The translations under genes and the position numbers were made by a program. The notes beneath the pieces were generated by a model, which saw nothing but the letters and a program-made list of their open reading frames with translations, had not been told where the DNA came from and searched no databases. A stretch of DNA of 59,571 nucleotides, from the NCBI GenBank assembly GCA_027488335.1, contig JAIYBU010000096.1, positions 1 to 59,571 on the forward strand. The letters are read 5' to 3'. Origin of the DNA: Cytophagaceae bacterium. Its GTDB lineage: Bacteria; Bacteroidota; Bacteroidia; Cytophagales; Spirosomataceae. This document shows positions 25,680-36,042 of the stretch, in pieces. Position 1 is the first letter of the stretch. Each line of letters begins with the position of its first letter.

Positions 25680-28523
25680 GTGAGCAATAAAAAACTGAAC
25701 GATATTGACCTAACAGGTTTCGACCAAATTGAAGTCTTGGGTGCGAGAGAACACAACCTCAAAAACATTGATGTTAACATTCCACGAAATAAGCTGGTGG
25801 TTATTACTGGTATCTCAGGCAGTGGGAAATCCTCTTTGGCATTTGATACGATTTATGCTGAAGGTCAACGCCGCTACATGGAAAGTTTTTCGGCGTATGC
25901 TCGTAGTTTTATCGGCAACATGGAGCGTCCTGACGTTGATAAAATTAATGGTCTTTCGCCTGTCATTTCTATCGAACAAAAAACTACTTCCAAAAACCCT
26001 CGTTCAACGGTCGGTACAACTACTGAAATTTACGATTTTCTTCGTTTGTTTTTTGCTCGTGCGGGCGAAGCTTTTAGTTATATAACTGGCAATCGGATGG
26101 TTAAGCAAACACAAGACCAAATTATTGACCAGATTCTACAAAATTTTGAAAATCAAAAAGTTACATTGCTTGCCCCTATCGTTAAAGGTCGTAAAGGGCA
26201 TTACCGTGAGCTTTTCGTACAAATTGCCAAATTGGGCTATAACAAAGTGCGTGTTGATGGCGAAGTACTGGATATAAATCCAAAAATGCAGCTCGACCGC
26301 TACAAAATACATGATATTGAACTTGTCATTGATAGAGTTATTCCGAAAACAGAAGACCGTTATCGTTTAAGTCAATCCATCGGTTTGGCTTTGAAACAAG
26401 GCAAAGGCTCAATGATGCTTTTAGATAGCAAAAATCAAACGCAATATTTTTCCCAAAACCTTACTGACCCCGAATCAGGGATTTCGTACGAAGACCCTTC
26501 GCCAAATAGTTTTTCGTTCAATTCACCTTACGGTGCTTGTCCGACGTGTAATGGACTCGGAACAATCGAGGAAATTACCGAAGAATCAATCATTCCTGAC
26601 CGCAGTTTGAGTATTACTCGTGGAGGCATTGCACCACTTGGTGAATACCGTGATTTATGGATTTTCAAGCAAATAGAGGTTATCTTGAAAGCCTATAAAT
26701 CGAATATTGCCACGCCAATTGAAAAAATACCAGAAGATGCCTTAAAAACGATTCTTTACGGAAGTGACACCCCGCTGCCAGTTCCGTCAAAGAAATATCC
26801 AGGAACAGAATGGAATTCGACGTTTGAGGGTGTAATTACCTTCTTGAAACGCCAACAAGACTCCGATAACGATAAGATTCAAGATTGGGTACGTGATTTC
26901 TTGGTAATCAAAACTTGCCCCGATTGTGAAGGGCAGCGACTAAAGAAAGAATCACTTAACTTCAAAATCGCTCAGAAAAACATTGCCGATTTGGCCGAAA
27001 TGGACATCAGCGAACTGGAAGAATGGTTTACGGATTTGGAAACTCATTTATCTGACCGCCAAAATGTAATTGCCAAAGAGATTTTGAAAGAAATCAGAAA
27101 AAGAATTGGCTTTTTGATGGGTATCGGTTTGGATTATTTAACCTTGAATCGTCCACTTCGTACACTTTCGGGTGGAGAATCCCAACGGATTCGTTTGGCA
27201 ACGCAAATAGGCACACAATTGGTGGGCGTTTTGTATATCATGGACGAGCCAAGTATTGGGTTGCACCAACGGGACAACGTAAAGTTGATTCAAGCACTAA
27301 AAGATTTACGAGATTTAGGAAATACTGTTTTAGTTGTTGAACACGACAAAGACATGATGCTCGAATCGGACTATATTTTGGATATTGGGCCAGGTGCTGG
27401 CCGACACGGTGGCAGTATTGTTGGCCGAGGAACGCCACAAGAATTTATCAAAAATAGCAGTACAACCTCCGATTATTTGAGTGGAAGAATTAGTATTGAA
27501 GTACCAAAAGAACGCCGTAAAGGCAATGGTAAGTTTCTAACAATTAAAGGAGCAACGGGACATAACTTGAAAAATGTCACGCTGAAACTTCCTTTGGGGA
27601 AAATGATTTGTATTACGGGGGTGAGTGGTAGCGGAAAATCTTCATTGATTCACGAAACGCTTTTTCCTGTGCTGAATAAGCATTTTTACAACTCCAAACG
27701 AGAACCTTTAGCCCACAAATCAATCGAAGGTTTAGAGCATTTGGATAAAGTAATTGAGGTAGACCAAAGTCCAATCGGGCGTACGCCACGCAGTAATCCT
27801 GCTACTTATACAGGAATGTTTTCGGAGATTCGTACGCTTTTTGCCGAATTACCCGAAGCAAAAATAAGAGGCTATAAGCCTGGGCGTTTTTCGTTCAACG
27901 TAAAAGGCGGACGTTGCGAAGACTGCGAAGGTGCGGGCATGAAGAAAATCGAAATGGAGTTTTTGCCTGATGTACACGTAGCCTGCGAAACTTGCAAAGG
28001 CAAACGTTTTAACCGTGAAACTCTCGAGGTGCGTTATAAAGGTAAATCTATTGCCGATGTGCTGGATATGACCGTTGAACAAGCCGTTGAATTTTTTGAG
28101 AATATTCCGAAAATTAATCGAAAAGTTCAGATTTTGAATGAAGTTGGTTTGGGGTATATCACACTGGGGCAACACGCTACTACCCTTTCGGGTGGTGAAG
28201 CTCAGCGAGTAAAATTATCGGAAGAGTTATCGAAGAAAGATACAGGTAAAACTATCTATATTTTAGATGAACCAACTACAGGTCTTCATTTTAAAGATAT
28301 CCAGAAACTACTTGAGGTATTACAAAAATTGGCCGATAAGGGAAACACTGTCTTGATTATTGAACATAACCTCGATGTCATAAAAGTATCTGACCATATT
28401 GTGGATGTCGGCCCCGAAGGTGGCAGCAAAGGCGGAACAATTGTGGGCGAAGGTACACCTGAGCAAGTTGCCAAAGTTAAAGGTAGTTATACTGGTTTCT
28501 TTTTAAAAGAGGAATTATCATAA
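25680..28523 (+). CDS. uvrA: UvrABC excision repair protein UvrA
   Basis: A 947-residue damage sensor with a GTG start whose position fits the promoter. Two ABC ATPase halves are present: Walker A GISGSGKSSLAFDT and GVSGSGKSSLIHETL, signature LRTLSGGESQRIRLA and ATTLSGGEAQRVKLS, Walker B YIMDEPSIGLHQRD and YILDEPTTGLHFKD. The zinc-finger cysteines are in CPTC, CPDCEGQRL and CEDCEGAGMKKIEMEFLPDVH..CETCKGKRF. It loads UvrB on bulky lesions. Typical length. Confidence 0.98.
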   Translation: MSNKKLNDIDLTGFDQIEVLGAREHNLKNIDVNIPRNKLVVITGISGSGKSSLAFDTIYAEGQRRYMESFSAYARSFIGNMERPDVDKINGLSPVISIEQKTTSKNPRSTVGTTTEIYDFLRLFFARAGEAFSYITGNRMVKQTQDQIIDQILQNFENQKVTLLAPIVKGRKGHYRELFVQIAKLGYNKVRVDGEVLDINPKMQLDRYKIHDIELVIDRVIPKTEDRYRLSQSIGLALKQGKGSMMLLDSKNQTQYFSQNLTDPESGISYEDPSPNSFSFNSPYGACPTCNGLGTIEEITEESIIPDRSLSITRGGIAPLGEYRDLWIFKQIEVILKAYKSNIATPIEKIPEDALKTILYGSDTPLPVPSKKYPGTEWNSTFEGVITFLKRQQDSDNDKIQDWVRDFLVIKTCPDCEGQRLKKESLNFKIAQKNIADLAEMDISELEEWFTDLETHLSDRQNVIAKEILKEIRKRIGFLMGIGLDYLTLNRPLRTLSGGESQRIRLATQIGTQLVGVLYIMDEPSIGLHQRDNVKLIQALKDLRDLGNTVLVVEHDKDMMLESDYILDIGPGAGRHGGSIVGRGTPQEFIKNSSTTSDYLSGRISIEVPKERRKGNGKFLTIKGATGHNLKNVTLKLPLGKMICITGVSGSGKSSLIHETLFPVLNKHFYNSKREPLAHKSIEGLEHLDKVIEVDQSPIGRTPRSNPATYTGMFSEIRTLFAELPEAKIRGYKPGRFSFNVKGGRCEDCEGAGMKKIEMEFLPDVHVACETCKGKRFNRETLEVRYKGKSIADVLDMTVEQAVEFFENIPKINRKVQILNEVGLGYITLGQHATTLSGGEAQRVKLSEELSKKDTGKTIYILDEPTTGLHFKDIQKLLEVLQKLADKGNTVLIIEHNLDVIKVSDHIVDVGPEGGSKGGTIVGEGTPEQVAKVKGSYTGFFLKEELS

Positions 28524-28623
28524 TACAAAAGTTTATTTCTTAAGCCACCAATGACTTTAAATTACCTATAAATCAACACAATAAATAAATTAGTATTTTT
28601 TTCTTTTAATTACCAAAAGTCAT

Positions 28624-28660
28624 CCAACCATATTGATACAAAAAACGTCAATATAGTTGG
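28624..28660. repeat. Imperfect hairpin before the desaturase-like gene
   Basis: CCAACCATATTGA pairs with TCAATATAGTTGG, 12 of 13 positions, 11-base loop, no T run. Likely a leader or uvrA 3' hairpin. Confidence 0.4.
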
Positions 28661-28726
28661 CTTTAGCCTTTTAGGTGAAAAAAGTTAAAATTACGTAACC
28701 TATTATACTTAAAACCGCACAATTAT

Positions 28727-29722
28727 ATGAACCTCATTACTGATTTTCTAAACGAGTTAATTACTTTTTTTAGAATTAACGGACTACTCGACATCATTCA
28801 TTCAGGAAACTATCATGCCTTACTAACTTTTGAAGGTTTCTTGACTTTTATTTCTCCGATTACTCCTATTATTATTGTTTTTGAGGTTCTTTGGGCATTA
28901 TTGCGAAATAAATTTCGTAAAGAAAGCTACAAAGTGCCTTTCTTGATTATTGTAGTTAATCGTATAATGAGTCGATTAATTGGTATCTCGGTGCTGCTTC
29001 TTTCTATCGGAATATTTCGGAAATATGCTATTATTCATACTTCTCTTACTTGGTATTGGTTTATTTATGGCTATTTAGTTTATGAACTAAACAATTTTAT
29101 TCGCCACTATTTAACGCATAAAGTGCGTTTGCTATGGTGTTTTCATTCGGTACATCATTCATCCGAAGAATTGAACTCTTCAATTACGCTCACTACTTTT
29201 TTTGTCGAAAATCTATATACTGAATTTTTTGCGGCAATGTTTTGTATGCTTTTGGGTGTACAACCCATCATGCTTTTTGCGATTATGATTCTTGATAGCA
29301 TTTGGGGAGCATTTGTACATATTAGTGAAGAGAGCATCAAGAATGCAAGGTTTGGTTTTTTGGAAAATATCATTCTTACGCCGTCACATCATAGAGTGCA
29401 TCACGGACGAAATCCTTTGTATATGGATACTAATTTCTGTTCCATTATCAACATTTGGGATATTATTTTTAGAACCTATCAAAAAGAAGAAAAAGAAGTG
29501 CCGATTGATTATGGTATCACCCGCCCGATGGATTCAAATAATTTTACTGATGTCTATTTTGGCGAAATTGTGAGTTTATGGCATGATGTTATGGCAGCTC
29601 CAGGATTGAAAAATAAGATTGCATATATTTTTATGCCACCAGGTTGGAGCCATACGGGTAACTATGAAACAGCTTCTACCTTACGTAATGAAGCTCTTAA
29701 TACCCTAAAAAAAGTAAAATAA
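28727..29722 (+). CDS. Sterol desaturase / fatty acid hydroxylase family protein
   Basis: A 331-residue membrane di-iron enzyme. Four or five hydrophobic segments precede and interrupt the histidine clusters: FIRHYLTHKVRLLWCFHSVHHSSEELN (HxxxH and HxxHH) and SHHRVHHGRNPLYMDTN (HHxxHH). These ligate the two iron atoms of the fatty-acid hydroxylase superfamily, including alkylglycerol monooxygenase and beta-carotene hydroxylase relatives. The substrate, probably a membrane lipid, cannot be assigned. It is alone between a uvrA leader region and a bidirectional terminator. Confidence 0.88.
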   Translation: MNLITDFLNELITFFRINGLLDIIHSGNYHALLTFEGFLTFISPITPIIIVFEVLWALLRNKFRKESYKVPFLIIVVNRIMSRLIGISVLLLSIGIFRKYAIIHTSLTWYWFIYGYLVYELNNFIRHYLTHKVRLLWCFHSVHHSSEELNSSITLTTFFVENLYTEFFAAMFCMLLGVQPIMLFAIMILDSIWGAFVHISEESIKNARFGFLENIILTPSHHRVHHGRNPLYMDTNFCSIINIWDIIFRTYQKEEKEVPIDYGITRPMDSNNFTDVYFGEIVSLWHDVMAAPGLKNKIAYIFMPPGWSHTGNYETASTLRNEALNTLKKVK

Positions 29723-29728
29723 TTTTAA

Positions 29729-29765
29729 AAAGCGTGGTGTCAATCACCTTTCGACACTACGCTTT
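29729..29765. terminator. Bidirectional terminator
   Basis: AAAGCGTGGTGTC pairs with GACACTACGCTTT (one G:U) between the convergent desaturase-like and PBP4 genes. Confidence 0.85.
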
Positions 29766-29774
29766 CAAGATACG

Positions 29775-31079
29775 TTACTCCCTGTTTCTTACTTCAAGTA
29801 ATATCTTCTCTACTTCTTTTCTTACTTGACTTGTTGGTTTCGTGAAATTATTATTCATTAAACTAAAAAGTATTGTTTTTCCCTTCTTCGTAACTAAATA
29901 TCCACTTAGGTTATAAACGCCACTCAACGAGCCAGATTTTGCAAAAACAAATGATTCTCCTTCGGTTTTAAACATATTTCTAACTGTCCCACTTTTTCCA
30001 CCGTTTGCCATTATTGAAAAAAGCTTTTCTTGCGGAAGTTCAGCATAAATTTTTTCCAGTAACTTAATAATCGAACGAGGTGTGAATAAGTTATAGCGTG
30101 AAAGTCCTGAACCATCTACCCATTTTGGGGCATCAGGAAGGTCTTGCAAATATTTTTCTTTAATTGATTTAATGGCAAAAGATGAATTGATAGAGTCTTT
30201 TAAAATAGTACCACAAAGCAACAATAACTGTTCGGCAAGCATATTGTCGCTTTCTTGCATCATCAATCTATAAACAGGCTCTGTTGGCATACTATAAAGC
30301 GTTTTTGCAGTAGCCGAAACTGGTATTTTTAATAGATTTACATTTCTACGAAGCGTATCAATGAGCAATTGTTGCGTCAAACCCGTAGAGGTTTTATACG
30401 GAATATCTTGTTGATAACTTGACTTTTCTAAAAGAGATTTCGGTAGAAGAAATTGATTATCAGCCACGGTTCTGTCGATTTCACTACCCGTATCTTTTTT
30501 ATAAAAACTGTTATCAAAAATTTGGGGTTGTGGTTTTACTTCCCCATTTTCGATTCTGGTTCTGACAATATTTCCGTACATCGGCATTGGCGACATTTCT
30601 ACGGTATAATAACTGCTATAATCGTCCCAAGCCCAACCTGCTCCGAAGTAGGGGCTGGTGAAATTTCCGTCTGAAAAATAGAACTTCTTACTACGTTTAT
30701 AGGATTTCAAAAAGTCGAACGTTTTTGTGCTTGTCAGGTCAGGATGAAAGAAGGTTGGGTCACCAGTTCCCCAAAAAATCAAAGAATCGCTTTTGATTTC
30801 GTAGCGAAGTGCAGGAATCGAATCACCGAGCGTTTTTAGGCACGCATAAAACGTAAACAATTTAGTATTTGATGCTGGTGTAAAATAGCGATTAGTATTT
30901 CGCTCGAAAATCATTTTTTGTTCGCTCAAATCATACAAAGCCATGCCCGTCATGCTTTGCGAAAAAACAGTAGAGGTATCAAGCATCTTTGCATACGGCG
31001 ATTTACTTGAAATAGTTTGAGTTGTTTTGCACGAAATTCCAATAAATGCTACTAATGAGATAAATAAAATTTTACGCAT
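29775..31079 (-). CDS. dacB: D-Ala-D-Ala carboxypeptidase/endopeptidase, PBP4-type (S13), lipoprotein
   Basis: A 434-residue penicillin-binding protein. The N-terminus MRKILFISLVAFIGISCKTT carries a lipobox (GISC), so it is membrane-anchored and exported. S13 motifs: SNTK (SxxK) in FTPASNTKLFTFYACLKTLGD, SDN in MQESDNMLAEQLLL, and KSG in FVFAKSGSLSGVYNLSGYL. It trims or cross-links stem peptides in the periplasm. Somewhat shorter than E. coli PBP4, as in other Bacteroidota. A terminator separates it from the upstream metallopeptidase. Confidence 0.93.
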   Translation of the reverse strand: MRKILFISLVAFIGISCKTTQTISSKSPYAKMLDTSTVFSQSMTGMALYDLSEQKMIFERNTNRYFTPASNTKLFTFYACLKTLGDSIPALRYEIKSDSLIFWGTGDPTFFHPDLTSTKTFDFLKSYKRSKKFYFSDGNFTSPYFGAGWAWDDYSSYYTVEMSPMPMYGNIVRTRIENGEVKPQPQIFDNSFYKKDTGSEIDRTVADNQFLLPKSLLEKSSYQQDIPYKTSTGLTQQLLIDTLRRNVNLLKIPVSATAKTLYSMPTEPVYRLMMQESDNMLAEQLLLLCGTILKDSINSSFAIKSIKEKYLQDLPDAPKWVDGSGLSRYNLFTPRSIIKLLEKIYAELPQEKLFSIMANGGKSGTVRNMFKTEGESFVFAKSGSLSGVYNLSGYLVTKKGKTILFSLMNNNFTKPTSQVRKEVEKILLEVRNRE

Positions 31080-31127
31080 AATTTTTACTTTAATTTGTAT
31101 GACACAATTTACAGAAAATTACATAAA

Positions 31128-31172
31128 ACAAAAACCGTAGAAATTCAATTTTAGAACTTCTACGGTTTTTGT
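31128..31172 (-). terminator. Terminator after the T9SS metallopeptidase gene
   Basis: ACAAAAACCGTAGAA pairs with TTCTACGGTTTTTGT; on the minus strand it ends in a T-rich run (GGTTTTTGTTTTAT). Confidence 0.85.
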
Positions 31173-31184
31173 GTATCGGTTTAT

Positions 31185-33875
31185 TTATTTATTTACTACA
31201 AAACGCTTCACAACGATTCCATTTTCAGTATGTAATCTTACTATGTATGTCCCTGTGGCAAGGTCTCTTAAATCAATTTTTTGATTGAAAGTGCTTACAT
31301 CTGCCAAAAATTCTCTTTCCATTACTCTTACCCCTTTTGCACTAATAACCTCCATTTTCACAGGGCCTGGCTTTGCCAAATTCGTTGAAATCAAAATCTC
31401 GTCGGGACTTGGGTTTGGCGAAAGCGTCAATACTCTCTCAGAGGTCTGCTCAGTAGCCAAAATTGGTGGTGGTGGCGGAACTTGTACTTTTAGGTTATCA
31501 ATTACCCAACCCCAACCATAAGTAAGTTCATCAGAAAATAATCTAAAACGAATTAGTATTACATCCCCCCCAACAAAATCACCACTTGATAACATCTTGA
31601 TTGCATGGCTCTTATACAGAGCCGAAGTGGCAGTTCCTTTAGAATCTGATGATGGATATGATTTACCGTCAGAGCCAATGAATGTACCATTTACCCCACT
31701 ACTATTGAATGCCTTTGTCCAGTTAGCATCTCTGGAAGCATCATAGCCATCTTCAAAAGGTATCCAAGAAAGACCTTCATCATACGAGCCTTCTACCACT
31801 ACATAATCATAAAAATTAGAGTCACCAAATACCGAACCTGTTTCTCCCGGCTCTACCAAAGCTACTTCATCGAAAGTAATTGTTGCCGAATCTAAATCTT
31901 GTTTCAGTTCGATTGGCAATCTAAGCAATGCAATGGTGTTTGACTGTAAATCTTCATTTCCACCATTTTTGTAGGGGTGAGCGGAGTGTAAAGCACCATT
32001 TGTAAAACCAGTTGGTGTAGCAACTCCCCAGCCGCCTATTCCAACAAAATCATCGTTGGCTACATCAAAGTTGTTTGTATAAACGCGAGCAGGTGTTTTA
32101 GTTTTCAAGTCACTTACTATAAATTCAAAGTAATCGGGCGTTGGTGTTACGTTCGTTCCTGGTGTATTCAGGTATGCAGGTAAAACGGTTTTGTTTTTAT
32201 TTTTTGATTTATCAATCGCTACAATTCTATAAAGTACACGGTCATTTTGTTTTAAGTTGCCAAAAGGAGTTTTGGCTAAATATGCAAAAGCATCATTACG
32301 GCCTTGTGAGTAGGCTTTATCATCGGTAGCAACATTGTATTTTTTTATACCGAAAGGTTTTTGGTCAACACCATTCAGTTTGTATTCCACATAGACAGTA
32401 TCAATGCCATGCTCGAAGTTATCTTCGATATTGGCAAAAATATCAGGCAAGCGAGTTGTTGATACTACCGTTGGCGGGTTTGTCGTTACAAATGGTGGTG
32501 AAGTATCGGCTGTTCCTACACTAAATCCGTAATAGCCTCTGGTTGGGGCTTCGGCTGGGGAAGTATTTTTACGCTTAAAATTATCCTCCACCGTCAAATA
32601 ATAACGAATAATCGAACTCGTCTTCGTAACTGGTACATCGGCCGTGTATTCGTTTGTTGTGCCAACTCTAACCATATTGATTGGCTTGGCGTTGGTCATA
32701 AGGGTATCATTTTCGGTATAAAATACCTTTGCCGAGCCTGCTACCAAAGTAGTATCGCTCGTAATAGTAGCCTTGATGGTTACTTTACTAACTGCATTTT
32801 CAATATTTTTTACTCTTGTGTGTATCAACGAAGTACTTTTCCAACCCATATCAGCAAAAATACCTTTTACGATTGGGCCTGGGTCTCTGATTACTTCACG
32901 CAAACTGGCTGCCGATGTCATCAATGAATTCTCATTCCCTGATGGATACGTAGCATCATTTACGTGCGAAATACTTGAACCTGCTTGATAAGTATTGGGA
33001 GCATAAATTTTCGCTTTTGTATCTTTATTGGCTGCTGTTGCGGTAGGACTATTGAAAAACAAATTATCGCTAACCATTTGGTCTTTCAACGGAACTGATG
33101 GGTTAGCAAAATTGGCGGTATTAATTAGGAGTTGGCTACCTGCATTCTCAACAAAATGGTCATAAGCAAATGGGGCTCCTGTGCCAAATCCCCACGAACC
33201 ATTGTTTCCACTTACACGAAACGATGAGGTAAAACCTAACCCATGACATAATTCATGCAATACGACCGAAGTAAAGTCAAACTGATTTGCTCCTGGGGCG
33301 GCCACGCCTAAATACCACGGTGCTGAACTATTAAACTCAGCCGTAATATCAGGGTCATTAACCGAATTGAGTTCTTGACCAGCTATTTTCTCGGCCAAAG
33401 CCATCGGATACCAAGTGCCTGCTTTGATTTGCCCAGGAAAATTACGCGTAAAATCAGCAGGTGATGCCTGACCTAAGATAGTTCCACCGCTACTACCGCT
33501 ATCAATGGCACGCCAAGTAGCAGTAATGCGAATCGGCACGGGTGAGCTAATTAAGTTTGCCCAAATATCAACTGCCGCTTGAAATGATTTTTGTGCAGCA
33601 GGCGAAAAACCATTGTAGGTAACAATAAAAGTAGATTTTGCAGCAGTACTACGGGCTTTCTGGCCTTTTAGAGCTTCTTCCACTTCCTTTGCCATCGGCA
33701 CATAAGTATTAGCATCTTCAAAGTTGCCCGGACAAACAATCATTTTTCCCTTCATAAACTCAATTTTATCGGGGTTCGATGGTGTTATAACTTCATGGCG
33801 TGGTTTGGCCACTTTTTGGGCAAAAACTGACATTACCACCAAAAGTAATAGGCCAGAAAGGTAAATTTTTCTCAT
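31185..33875 (-). CDS. Secreted zinc metallopeptidase with T9SS C-terminal sorting domain
   Basis: An 896-residue secreted protein. ATG 33875 gives the signal peptide MRKIYLSGLLLLVVMSVFAQ; the longer frame lacks one. A zinc peptidase motif HELCHGLGFTSSF lies near residue 240, with a nearby AYDHFVENAG. Mid-protein sandwiches (YYLTVEDNF..., YRIVAIDKSKN) look like Ig/FN3-type modules, followed by a jelly-roll region. The last 80 residues are a type A sorting domain: LSPNPSPDEILIS, GVRVMEREF, IDLRDLATGTYIVRLHTENGIVVKRFVVNK. So it crosses the outer membrane by the type IX system. Substrates are unknown; the peptidase family beyond HExxH is uncertain. Confidence 0.85.
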   Translation of the reverse strand: MRKIYLSGLLLLVVMSVFAQKVAKPRHEVITPSNPDKIEFMKGKMIVCPGNFEDANTYVPMAKEVEEALKGQKARSTAAKSTFIVTYNGFSPAAQKSFQAAVDIWANLISSPVPIRITATWRAIDSGSSGGTILGQASPADFTRNFPGQIKAGTWYPMALAEKIAGQELNSVNDPDITAEFNSSAPWYLGVAAPGANQFDFTSVVLHELCHGLGFTSSFRVSGNNGSWGFGTGAPFAYDHFVENAGSQLLINTANFANPSVPLKDQMVSDNLFFNSPTATAANKDTKAKIYAPNTYQAGSSISHVNDATYPSGNENSLMTSAASLREVIRDPGPIVKGIFADMGWKSTSLIHTRVKNIENAVSKVTIKATITSDTTLVAGSAKVFYTENDTLMTNAKPINMVRVGTTNEYTADVPVTKTSSIIRYYLTVEDNFKRKNTSPAEAPTRGYYGFSVGTADTSPPFVTTNPPTVVSTTRLPDIFANIEDNFEHGIDTVYVEYKLNGVDQKPFGIKKYNVATDDKAYSQGRNDAFAYLAKTPFGNLKQNDRVLYRIVAIDKSKNKNKTVLPAYLNTPGTNVTPTPDYFEFIVSDLKTKTPARVYTNNFDVANDDFVGIGGWGVATPTGFTNGALHSAHPYKNGGNEDLQSNTIALLRLPIELKQDLDSATITFDEVALVEPGETGSVFGDSNFYDYVVVEGSYDEGLSWIPFEDGYDASRDANWTKAFNSSGVNGTFIGSDGKSYPSSDSKGTATSALYKSHAIKMLSSGDFVGGDVILIRFRLFSDELTYGWGWVIDNLKVQVPPPPPILATEQTSERVLTLSPNPSPDEILISTNLAKPGPVKMEVISAKGVRVMEREFLADVSTFNQKIDLRDLATGTYIVRLHTENGIVVKRFVVNK

Positions 33876-34094
33876 AATTCTTAAATTAATCGTCTGTTTG
33901 TCAGGATTAAAACAATTTACGTAATTTGTGGCAATAGGGTTGCTCGTCAATTATTTCACAAGTTATCAATTCTAACGAAAAAACTAATACTTTTGTTGAA
34001 TGAATGTCGGTAAATAAAGAAAAAACCAATGTTTTTGTCGGTCAATGAATTAAACAAAAATATCTGCACTCGTAGGTTTCATCATTTCTCCCCT

Positions 34095-34102
34095 ATCTTT
34101 GT
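34095..34102 (+). promoter_or_regulatory. -7 box TATCTTTG of recQ
   Basis: Matches TAnnTTTG, 30 bases before the recQ ATG. Confidence 0.6.
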
Positions 34103-34131
34103 AATTAGAGACGTAGTTTTTATTCTTTGCG

Positions 34132-36042
34132 ATGCAGACCCCATTAGAAATATTAAAAGAATTTTGGCAATACAACGCTTTTCGCCCCCTACAAGAAGAT
34201 ATTATCAACTCGGTTTTGGCTCAGAAAGATACGCTTGCCTTGATGCCCACTGGTGGTGGTAAATCTATATGTTTTCAAGTACCAGCCATGGCGATGGAGG
34301 GCGTTTGTATAGTCATTACCCCATTGGTGGCTCTGATGAAAGACCAAGTTGAGCAACTCAAACGTCGAGGAGTAAAAGCCGCAGCCATTTATTCGGGAAT
34401 GCACCGTAATGAAATTGATTATACCCTCGATAATTTTGTTTACGGAGATTTTAAGTTCCTCTATGTTTCGCCCGAACGACTTCTGACCGAAATCATGCAA
34501 GTACGCACCAAAATGATGAAGGTCTGCTTACTTGTCATTGACGAAGCTCACTGTATTTCGCAATGGGGCTATGATTTCCGCCCGCCTTATCTGAAAATAC
34601 CCGAATTCAGAAAGTTTACGGGCAATGCTCCTACGATTGCTCTTACAGCAACCGCCACCAAAGAAGCTCAACAGGATATTATCGAAAAACTCGAACTAAA
34701 AAATGCACAAGTTTTTCAGCAAAGTTTTGCTCGACCAAACATCTCATATTCAGTCTTTTGTGAAGAAAGTAAAGAACGAAAAGTCTTTGATATTCTACAC
34801 AAAGTGCAAGGCTCTGCTATTGTCTATGTGCGTAGCCGACGACGTACAAAAGAGATTTCTGATTGGCTGAATAAAAGCCGAATACAGTCGGATTTTTATC
34901 ATGCGGGTTTATCAACTCCCGAAAGATTCAAAAAACAAGAAGCATGGATAAATAATCAAGTTCGAGTAATTGTAGCCACCAATGCTTTTGGAATGGGTAT
35001 TGATAAGCCCGATGTGCGGGTAGTGGTACATCTTGATTTGCCTGAAACTCTTGAAGCTTATTACCAAGAAGCTGGCCGTGCTGGGCGAGACGGGCAAAAA
35101 GCTTATGCGGTTTTACTATATACGAAAGGCGATTTAGAGGATATTTTCAAACAAACTGAACAAAAATATCCGCCCATCGAAAACCTCAAACGGGTTTATC
35201 AAGCATTGGCCAATTATAAAAACTTGGCGGTTGGCGGAGAGAATTTTGAAAGCTATGACTTTGATTTTCAGGAATTTATTAACAATTTTGGTTTCTCAGC
35301 TCACGATACGCATAACGAACTAAAGGTACTGGAAGATGAGGGGTTGATTCAGCTAAGCGATGCGTATTATAGTCCGTCGAAGATTTCTTTTAAAGTCGAT
35401 AATCACGAATTATATAAGTTTCAGATAAAAACACCGAGTTACGATAAGTTTATCAAGACTCTACTCCGAATCTACGGCGGTGATTTATTCACGAGTTATG
35501 TTAGTATTTCAGAGGCGACGATTGGGAAATATTTCTTTGGTAGTGCAGGCGAAATCGAGAAAATGCTTGATTATCTTCAACAAGTGGGAATTTTGACTTA
35601 CCAAAAACAAAAAAGCATTCCTCAACTAACTTTTCTTACAGCCCGCCAAGATGTTAAGTATCTGACCGTCAACGTTGTAGAAATGCAACGACGCAAGAAA
35701 AAAGCATTGGAAAAGGTAGCAGCAGTTGTGCAATTTGCCGATGAAGGTCGTCGATGTCGTCAGCAATTTTTGCAGGAATATTTCAATGAATTTACGAACA
35801 TTACCTGCGGGATTTGCGATAATTGTTTGAAACAAAAAAAACGAGATGAGCCAATTCCGATAGAAATTTATACGAAATACCGACAAAAAATCTTAGAAAT
35901 AATTCCAGCACCCATCAATCAAATAGTTGACTATCAGTTTTTTAACAATAAAGACTTTGTAAAAGAAGTTATTAGAAAAATGATAGAAAACGAAGAAATA
36001 AAATTTAGCGAATTGGGAGTTGTGGAGCGAATCATACGATGA
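34132..36042 (+). CDS. recQ: RecQ family ATP-dependent DNA helicase
   Basis: A 636-residue 3'-5' helicase. Motif 0/Q: FRPLQEDIINSVL; Walker A MPTGGGKSICFQVP; Walker B with the RecQ-specific IDEAHCISQWGYDFRPPYL; motif VI YYQEAGRAGRDGQ. The zinc-binding cysteines are in RRCRQQFLQEYF...CGICDNC. There is no recognisable HRDC domain; the C-terminal about 100 residues are a short helical tail. The last seven residues (VVERIIR) are encoded inside a palindromic repeat. Bacteroidota often have two RecQ paralogs; this is the shorter form. Confidence 0.93.
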   Translation: MQTPLEILKEFWQYNAFRPLQEDIINSVLAQKDTLALMPTGGGKSICFQVPAMAMEGVCIVITPLVALMKDQVEQLKRRGVKAAAIYSGMHRNEIDYTLDNFVYGDFKFLYVSPERLLTEIMQVRTKMMKVCLLVIDEAHCISQWGYDFRPPYLKIPEFRKFTGNAPTIALTATATKEAQQDIIEKLELKNAQVFQQSFARPNISYSVFCEESKERKVFDILHKVQGSAIVYVRSRRRTKEISDWLNKSRIQSDFYHAGLSTPERFKKQEAWINNQVRVIVATNAFGMGIDKPDVRVVVHLDLPETLEAYYQEAGRAGRDGQKAYAVLLYTKGDLEDIFKQTEQKYPPIENLKRVYQALANYKNLAVGGENFESYDFDFQEFINNFGFSAHDTHNELKVLEDEGLIQLSDAYYSPSKISFKVDNHELYKFQIKTPSYDKFIKTLLRIYGGDLFTSYVSISEATIGKYFFGSAGEIEKMLDYLQQVGILTYQKQKSIPQLTFLTARQDVKYLTVNVVEMQRRKKKALEKVAAVVQFADEGRRCRQQFLQEYFNEFTNITCGICDNCLKQKKRDEPIPIEIYTKYRQKILEIIPAPINQIVDYQFFNNKDFVKEVIRKMIENEEIKFSELGVVERIIR

